Source: Plecoglossus altivelis
Taxonomy: Eukaryota > Chordata > Actinopteri > Osmeriformes > Plecoglossidae
Assembly (NCBI GenBank): GCA_036571765.1
Contig: BROE01000017.1
Coordinates: forward strand, 4,182,793-4,246,792
Direction: 5' to 3'
Length of the DNA stretch: 64,000 bases
How positions within the stretch are numbered: position 1 is the stretch's first letter; every line of letters begins with the position of its first letter. This document shows positions 58,601 to 64,000 of the stretch, piece after piece. Position numbers and translations under genes: made by a program. The notes beneath the pieces were generated by a model. The model saw nothing but the letters and a program-made list of their open reading frames with translations, did no database searches and was not told where the DNA came from.

Positions 58601-59363
58601 CTCTTTAACCTCAACCGTCAGAAACAGTCCCTCTAGTCTCGTTTTTACACTTGTCATTGAAATGTTGCCCTTAAGCTTCCCAAAACAGTGAGGGTTTTCG
58701 TCTCTCTTTCTATTCCAGTCAGTCTGGTGTTAAACCCCTATAGCTCTCTTTAGTTAGCCATTTTAGGGAAACACTAATCAGAGGCTGACGATTGTCCAGA
58801 CAGGAACTGGGTACGTCCTTTCCTTCACGTGATGTCACGTGAAGGAAGTACCATGACACACAACACCTCTGACATACATTTAAATTGACATGCGTTCAAT
58901 CACTGATCAACGTAGGATTTGATCAGTGCAGTTCCTGTTCCATTCTGAACAGTTAGTTCTGAACAGTTATGCATGTTTTCCTACATATAGTTCCAGCTTG
59001 AATAACCAAACATTTTTCACGACCATACCTCTTGGAATCCTACCTCAAATATGAACATGCACACGCAAATGATATATTTATAAAACAACTCTCACACTTA
59101 TTTGAGATAATCGGCCGTTCCTTAAAAAAGTACAAATGGCAAAAATACGTTCTCTGTATTGTAAGTCTTGGTTCGTGGGAAGTGAGTGCAGAGGGGTTTG
59201 CTTCGATTACTAAGCGTTATTGCGTCCTTAATCCAGTCATAGTTGGGAGAGGCCCCATGTCATGTACGGTCAACTTCTGGACTGGCTACGCTACCTTGTT
59301 GCATGGCAACCGGTCATCATTGGGCTTGTGCAAGGCATCAACTACATTTTGGGCTTGGAGTGA
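55673..59363 (+). CDS. rnf121: RING finger protein 121, 9 exons, 332 aa
   Basis: An ER/Golgi multi-pass E3 ubiquitin ligase. Exons are 55673-55750, 56431-56468, 56582-56723, 56836-56990, 57257-57364, 57470-57590, 57713-57846, 58436-58537 and 59243-59363; they sum to 999 bp. The acidic, His-rich start MAGVFEVEVDG is followed by HARMHAKHKGHEAMHAEM and membrane segments LILIVTLVVAQLVLVQW, YKISYATGIVGYTVVMFTLF and DFGVSLLFYGLYYGVLGRDF. The RING spans exons 7-8: CAVCGQPILVDVSEEG, SCNHVFHEFCIRGWC and CPYCKEKVDLKRMFSNP. The C-terminus ends GINYILGLE. Human RNF121 has 327 aa. RNF175 is a paralog, but il18bp and xndc1 as neighbours fit RNF121. Introns 7 and 8 look U12-type. The first intron is rich in GCTAGC motifs. 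Confidence 0.96.
55858..56080. other. GCTAGC-motif cluster in rnf121 intron 1
   Basis: Dense GCTAGC, TAGCTAAG, TAGCTAACTAG and CTACTAGC motifs shortly after exon 1, starting with CGGCTAGCTTGCTAGCTAAG. Confidence 0.65.
57847..58435 (+). other. U12-type intron 7 of rnf121
   Basis: The donor GTATCCTTTT matches the minor-spliceosome 5' site (RTATCCTTT). A branch-like GCCTTAAT lies at 58415-58422, about 15 bases before the CTCAG acceptor. There is no classical GTRAGT donor. Confidence 0.75.
58538..59242 (+). other. U12-type intron 8 of rnf121
   Basis: The donor GTATCCTTTC is a strong U12 match. The branch site TCCTTAAT at 59225-59232 lies 11-13 bases before the CATAG acceptor, the expected distance. 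The intron also carries a 28-bp palindrome. Confidence 0.82.
58820..58847. repeat. Palindrome with two CACGTG boxes
   Basis: Two 13-bp arms (TTCCTTCACGTGA and its exact reverse complement) separated by TG. Each arm contains CACGTG, the E-box bound by USF/MYC/TFE-type factors. It lies in rnf121 intron 8. Confidence 0.85.
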
Positions 59364-60088
59364 CCCGGTACTCAGAAGGGCAAGGACACACCACAAGACC
59401 CCAAGACGGATGAGACTGCACCAGCCTGACAAACTGGGAGGGGGGGGGGCCCATCTCCCCTGCCCCCTCCACCCACCCCACCCCACCCTACCCCCGCCAC
59501 CAACAATGGACTAATTAACCTGTATAAACCGTGTCTAAACGTGTACTTTTTTGTATATATTTATAGGCACATGGTATTGGTATTTAAGATTAATTGGAAT
59601 TTTACTAGTGATATGGGTTCGTATGTCAAATTACATGTTTTCTTTACTTTCTCTGTTTGACTGATCACAGATCATAACTCCAGCATAATGCATTGTTAAT
59701 GAAATGGCCCCTGTTAAAGCACTTCCACATTGATGGAGGTGCTTGTTTAAGACTTGTCGTAAAGTTTAATATTGGGTTTGAATACGAGGAGTAAATGGCC
59801 CAGGTGAGGGCTTGGACCACTATAGAGGGCCAGTCAGACTTGGTGGTTATTTGTGTTAAATATTACAACCTTGTGGAAGGGGGGTCTCCTGGTATGCAGC
59901 GGCTGGTGGGTTGAAGGGTTGTAGTGCCCGTATCCCCCCCTCCAGGGGGCCTCTCGGACCCCCCTTCCTGCTCGGTCTGGATGGGTGGTTCTCCAGGTAC
60001 TGTAGAAGACTGGGTAGGCTGAGAGGCCAATAACATTTCTCCATTGGTTTTGTCTGTTCATTGCTGTTTCGTTTTCTTGACTGTTTAT

Positions 60089-60094
60089 AATAAA
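60089..60094 (+). terminator. Polyadenylation signal of rnf121
   Basis: AATAAA in TTATAATAAAAGCC, 726 bases after the stop codon. Confidence 0.55.
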
Positions 60095-60444
60095 AGCCGC
60101 AGTCATGACTACGTATTTTCTGACTGATTTTCAGCCTGATGTGACACATGGGAGTATTTGGTTCTATTTACAGTATGTCACACCATCCGTTGTGATCTGT
60201 GCCATTTAGGTTCGTTTTTGTGAAACCGTTCTTTTCTTTGAAAAAAAAAAAGGAGGTTACTAATAGCTGCATGCCTACACAACCACACAGCTGGAAACAT
60301 GAATCAGGATGGATCTTGAAGGAGTGGGATTTCCGTCATCGTGGGTGGATGCAAGGTCAATAGTGCCGTTTCCATGAACTTCTCGCCGTTTATCTGGTAA
60401 TGAGGAAGTCGTGTGTTTGTTTGGTGGAATACTGTGTGTGTGTG

Positions 60445-60452
60445 TATATATA
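60445..60452 (+). promoter_or_regulatory. TATA box of il18bp
   Basis: TATATATA follows a short TG run and lies 75 bases before the il18bp ATG. This places the start site near 60475 and leaves a short 5' UTR. Inducible immune genes often have TATA promoters. Confidence 0.55.
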
Positions 60453-60519
60453 GCGGACATTTAGAGGTAGTGGCAGAAGCTGCCTGATCGTACAGCAACT
60501 GATCGCGAAAGGAATCAAC

Positions 60520-60691
60520 ATGCAGTTGACACAGACCCTAACAGGTAAGGAATGACTCTAGCTTGCTCAAATTTGATTGACATCTAGTATGTTTTCTTTC
60601 TACCCACAGTGGAAATGGTGGATTTAAGTGTGTATTCTGTGTCTATTGTAGTTCTTGGATCTCTCTGGCTCCAGCTGTGTAAAGCGTCTAC

Positions 60692-60742
<51 letters not shown>

Positions 60743-60753
60743 AGAGAGAGAAA

Positions 60754-60789
<36 letters not shown>

Positions 60790-61878
60790 AAGTGTGTGCG
60801 CATGTGGCTTTCTACAGACAGATTTGATTCATGACTTAAAAATAAAACTTTTATATTACAGATTTGCCTCAGGAGGGCTCTCCTAAAATCATTGGACCAA
60901 AGAAGAATACCATCAGTGCCCGAATAGGTAACGTCTTTTTGTACTGATTTGTTAAACTCTTAACTTCACTTTTACAAGTTGCCTATTTGAACTTGTATAA
61001 ACTACAAAAAATCTCCTAAATACATACTGTATATTGGTACTAAATGGTGGCACCACTAAGTAGTATTACATTTTCACTCTAATCCTCAGGTATGCCGTTG
61101 CAACTAACCTGCAAGACAACTTCAAAGTTTAATGACTTAAGTGTGATCTACTGGCTGGTCAATGGCACCTTCCTTAATCAAGATGTCATCAAGGGCAGAA
61201 TTACTGAGCTAGAAGAGTAAGTACGTTTCATATTTAATGACTGTAACGAATGATATTTGATCGCGTAATCCTCAAATCAATGAGAAAATACGGGGTGTAT
61301 TTAAAAAACAACAACATCCTGATTAGATCCACACATGAAAGCGATACAGATGCATGCAAGAAACAGGGTTGTTCTGACGACAGGATAGTGTTGGCCGGGT
61401 AACATCGAACTCTGCGGGTCTTTAGTTTAAAGTGTGTTCTGCTTGCAGGTCTGGGGAAGGAGATTTCCTTCAGAGCAGACTGCAGTTCACCACAGTACTT
61501 CCAGAGGACTTCAAATCCCACTTCATTTGCGTCACAATCAACCCTGCTGGAATGCAACAGAAGCATTTCAAACTGGTAAGCGACCCTCTGTACTTTGACA
61601 ACGAAAAAAAACATCTCCCCGCTCACCAAAGTCTGTACCCAGCGATGGGTGTTCCAACATTCGTAGGGTATTTAACTGCAGGTTACCATGTTGGAGGTCC
61701 CGGTGTCCGTATGTCTCTCTAGATAGAAAAAGCTTTGCTAAATGAGCATGTTGCTTTCAAACGTGCTGATAACGATGTCGCTTTCTGTCTATCTCAGAGG
61801 CAAAGACGATCTCAGAGGACAAGATCGGCAGGGCCAAAAAAATGGAAAAAACTGAACAGTTCTGTCACGAGTATCTGA
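60520..61878 (+). CDS. il18bp: Interleukin-18-binding-protein-like secreted Ig protein, 6 exons, 169 aa
   Basis: In mammals a soluble decoy that neutralises IL-18. Exons are 60520-60544, 60610-60693, 60862-60927, 61090-61216, 61449-61575 and 61798-61878; they sum to 510 bp. The N-terminus has a hydrophobic secretion signal (VSIVVLGSLWLQLC, cleavage probably near KAST). One Ig domain follows: its first Cys is in LQLTCKTT, the core Trp is in SVIYWLVNGTFL (also an N-glycosylation site) and the second Cys is in SHFICVTINPAG. There is no membrane segment. The last exon gives a strongly basic tail (RQRRSQRTRS, PKKWKK), unlike the human C-terminus as I remember it. Position next to rnf121 matches mammals. 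Identity rests on the Ig signature and synteny; an IL-1-receptor-2-like fragment is a weaker alternative. Confidence 0.75.
60694..60793 (+). repeat. (GT)n/(GA)n microsatellite starting at the il18bp exon 2 donor
   Basis: The exon ends CTACAG at 60693, and the intron begins directly with about 20 GT units, followed by GA and further GT/GA runs. The donor is therefore GTGTGT, not GTRAGT. Confidence 0.9.
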
Positions 61879-62703
61879 AAGTATCTGATCATGATTATCT
61901 GAAAGGCGAATGATTTATAACAGCTTTGTTCTGATTAGCACTTGGATGTGTAGTATGGGTCATTTTGATTCGGGGGTTACTTCTGTTTCAGGGCATCAAC
62001 TATTGAGTTATTTACTGTGAAATGTGTGCCCTTACATTAACCCCTCGAAAATATTACGAATGTATGATTTAGTTAGAAAAATGTGAGGACCCCTGGTGAA
62101 GTTAAATGATAAAATAGGTGGTGGATTCTAAATGTGAAAACTTGTAGGGACTTGTGGGTTAACCTGTTAAACCATCTTAATCAAATGATCCAGGATAATC
62201 AAATGATCCCCATTTAACAACTGTATGTGTGATATTGGTATTGCTATTTTGATATTTGTAGTGAAATCAAATATAGAAAATGTATATTTTTTTAACAATT
62301 AAATGTAATAAAAAAGTTTATCTTGTCACTCTCCAGTCAAGTTGACGGTTTTGAATTTCCCAGTCATAACAAGAAATGCAATGTCAAAGAAACTTTGCTC
62401 CTTGGGTGAAATATTTCAACACTCCTTTTTTATTTTAGAGGGTGAAGCAGAAGCACTTATGATTATCATAATAACACAAACTCTTAAAAGTCTATCTCTT
62501 TATTAATACCAACAGTCTGTGTCCCTTTTCATACACATCTGAAACTATTATCCACCTCCTAATCCCAGCCAACGGTTCAAATCTGCAGTTCTGATGCCAC
62601 CTTGTGGCTAATGTGTGCAGTAACATCCACCACCTAGTTGAACATTTTTCGGGCCCAGAACACGCACAGCTTTCGCTTCCAATACACAGAGAGGTTGCGC
62701 AAG
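61879..62703. other. il18bp 3' UTR and spacer to the NLR gene
   Basis: AT-rich. A polyadenylation signal is at 62307. On the minus strand 62637-62711 could encode TDLRNLSVYWKRKLCVFWAR and a short remainder to a stop, preceded by an AG. This might be a last NLR exon, but the implied intron would be only about 43 nt. Confidence 0.45.
62307..62312 (+). terminator. Polyadenylation signal of il18bp
   Basis: AATAAA in GTAATAAAAAAG, 429 bases after the stop. Confidence 0.55.
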
Positions 62704-64000
62704 TCAGTGTTCTGTCGAATGACTATGCTCAGTCGCAGAATTAGACCTACTAACCGGGACCACGCCCAGCTCCTCCAGACAGAGTTGCATGTTGGCATTC
62801 CTGTTGGGGTGGTTATTCTCTTTGATCTTCTTCCTGAGAAGGGCGCTGGTCTCCTTGACGACAGAGGAGCTCCTGTGCTTACTGGTCAGGAAGCACTGAA
62901 GCAGCTCCTGATTGGTCTCCAGGGCCATCCCCAGGAGGAAGCGCAGGAACAAGTCCATGGTTCCGTCCTGGCACTGCAAAGTCCGCTCCACGGCGCACTG
63001 GTGCAGTTCAGTCAGGTTGGGCTCCTTGAACATGCGCGTCAACTTGTTCCTCAGGTCCAGTTCTAGGACGTTCCTTCCCAGGTTCTTGAGGGAGATGAAG
63101 GCGTAGAGGGCAGCCATGTACTCCTGAAAGGTGGGGTGGATGAACGTCTGCACCCTCTCCTGGTACAAGATGAACTGCTCGACCATGAACTCCGTGCACA
63201 GGCCGCTGCTCACCACCGTGTCGCTCTTCTTCAGCCCGCTTTCTTTCCACAGCTCCTTGGAGATGGTGGTCTTGCCCTTCTCCAGCATAGCGAAGGCCAT
63301 CTTCCCCAGCCTCAGGAGAAAGTCCGTTTCGTCGAAAGCCTCCGCCTCGGTTGCGGCGGCCACCTTGTTGTTCCGCACGCGGAGCAGAACCAGCAGGAGC
63401 TGCGTGTACATCTGGGTGAGGCCTTTGGGCAGCTCGGCCTGCGACCCGTGTTCCCTGACGGCGCGCTGGAACAGGCCGCACGCCACCCAGCAGAAGGTGG
63501 GCAGATGACACATGATGTACATAGTCTTGCAGGATCTCAGATGGGTCATCACCCTGTCTGCCAGTGCCGGATCGGGGAACCTGCTCCGGAAATAGTGTTC
63601 CTTCTGTTCGTCCGTGAAGCCGCGAACCTCCAGCAATTGGTGGACGCTCTCGGCCGGCAGGTAGGTGGAGCAGCGGGGCCGAGACGTCACCCAGAGGAGA
63701 CTGTCCCTGACCATGTTCCCCTTGATGAGGTTGGCCACCACCTCGTGGGAGTCTCTGCCTGAGCTGCTGTCATGGAAGCGTCCGATGCAGTGGCAGTCTA
63801 GCCGCCTGTAGTACTCTTCCAAGCCGTCACAGATGAACATCACCCTGCCCTCGTCCCACTCCAGGCTCTTCAGCCTCTTCGTCTCGGGGAACGTCGTATG
63901 GACCATCTCCAAGAGTCCAATATCTTTGCCCTTGAACTGGTTGAGCTCTCTGAAGGGCAGCGGGAACAGGAAGTACACGTGTTCGTGAGATCTTCCCTCA
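62704..64000 (-). CDS. NACHT-domain NLR (fish NLRC3/NLRP-like), partial at the window edge
   Basis: A cytosolic innate-immune NTPase. The frame is open to the right edge, so the N-terminus and the P-loop lie outside the window. Visible are HVYFLFPLPFRELN, the Walker B-type VMFICDGLEEYYRRLD, SLLWVTSRPRCSTYLP (sensor region), EVRGFTDEQKEHYF, the winged-helix region with MCHLPTFCWV and GLTQMYTQLLL, and the helical part with LGKMAFAMLEKGKTTISKE and FIHPTFQEYMAALYAF. These are typical of teleost FISNA-NACHT proteins. The frame stops after the NACHT-associated helices with no leucine-rich repeats. A possible donor (GTCCCG then gttagt) at 62753-62754, just after LGVV, could lead to a further exon. 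Teleosts have many near-identical copies of such genes, so orthology cannot be assigned. Confidence 0.85.
   Translation of the reverse strand, partial: EGRSHEHVYFLFPLPFRELNQFKGKDIGLLEMVHTTFPETKRLKSLEWDEGRVMFICDGLEEYYRRLDCHCIGRFHDSSSGRDSHEVVANLIKGNMVRDSLLWVTSRPRCSTYLPAESVHQLLEVRGFTDEQKEHYFRSRFPDPALADRVMTHLRSCKTMYIMCHLPTFCWVACGLFQRAVREHGSQAELPKGLTQMYTQLLLVLLRVRNNKVAAATEAEAFDETDFLLRLGKMAFAMLEKGKTTISKELWKESGLKKSDTVVSSGLCTEFMVEQFILYQERVQTFIHPTFQEYMAALYAFISLKNLGRNVLELDLRNKLTRMFKEPNLTELHQCAVERTLQCQDGTMDLFLRFLLGMALETNQELLQCFLTSKHRSSSVVKETSALLRKKIKENNHPNRNANMQLCLEELGVVPVSRSNSATEHSHSTEH

Larger units (their letters stand above)
59364..60519. other. rnf121 3' UTR and il18bp promoter
   Basis: The rnf121 3' UTR runs to about 60110, with AATAAA at 60089. 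A TATA box at 60445 marks the il18bp promoter. A C-rich run is near 59440-59510. No further gene. Confidence 0.65.

Noticed and set aside
1..64000. CRISPR arrays, operons, prophage, insertion sequences or other prokaryotic systems
   Set aside because: All recognised genes are spliced vertebrate genes. The tandem arrays lack unique spacers.
1..64000. tRNA, rRNA or clear small-RNA genes
   Set aside because: I saw no cloverleaf with A/B boxes or rRNA-like sequence; a covariance-model search would be needed to exclude small RNAs.

Overview
This is nuclear DNA from a teleost fish. The genes have introns with GT-AG boundaries. Their products match vertebrate families over full length: RB1 in 27 exons and RRM1 in 19 exons, both the human exon number. 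The introns carry the GA, CA and C/G-homopolymer repeats usual in fish, and there is a 172-base assembly gap. I cannot name the species. All exon boundaries were placed by eye from splice sites, reading phase and remembered family sequences. For uprt, rb1, the SLC6 gene, rrm1, trpc2, xndc1, rnf121 and il18bp the joined exon lengths are exact multiples of three.

Layout: 2935-6073 (+) uprt; 7894-11034 (-) zdhhc15, last exon not found; 12119-30892 (-) rb1, with two single-exon GPCR genes on the opposite strand inside intron 17 (lpar6 at 18105-19190 and a second P2Y/LPA-like receptor at 22357-23361); 32298-37820 (-) an SLC6 amino-acid transporter; 39215-44731 (+) rrm1; 46244-51600 (-) trpc2; 52375-55230 (-) xndc1, an XRCC1 N-terminal-domain protein with two small zinc fingers; 55673-59363 (+) rnf121, head to head with xndc1; 60520-61878 (+) il18bp; 62704 to beyond the right edge (-) a NACHT-domain NLR.

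The order rrm1, trpc2, xndc1, rnf121, il18bp follows the block I recall from mouse chromosome 7, and lpar6 inside rb1 intron 17 matches mammals. These are conserved neighbourhoods, not an operon or a pathway. rb1 and rrm1 do share cell-cycle control: an E2F-like site lies upstream of rb1, and paired CCAAT boxes lie upstream of rrm1.

The most unusual signals are structural. (1) Tandem repeats that include splice sites: about 53 copies of a 21-bp unit carrying the uprt intron-5 donor, and four copies of a 39-bp in-frame unit carrying the rb1 exon-20 acceptor. (2) A perfect hairpin enclosing the donor of an 89-nt trpc2 intron. (3) Two consecutive U12-type introns in rnf121. (4) Clusters of a GCTAGC/TTAGCT motif in the first introns of uprt, rb1, rrm1 and rnf121. 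(5) A false duplication of an xndc1 exon around the gap. I found no convincing new multi-gene system.
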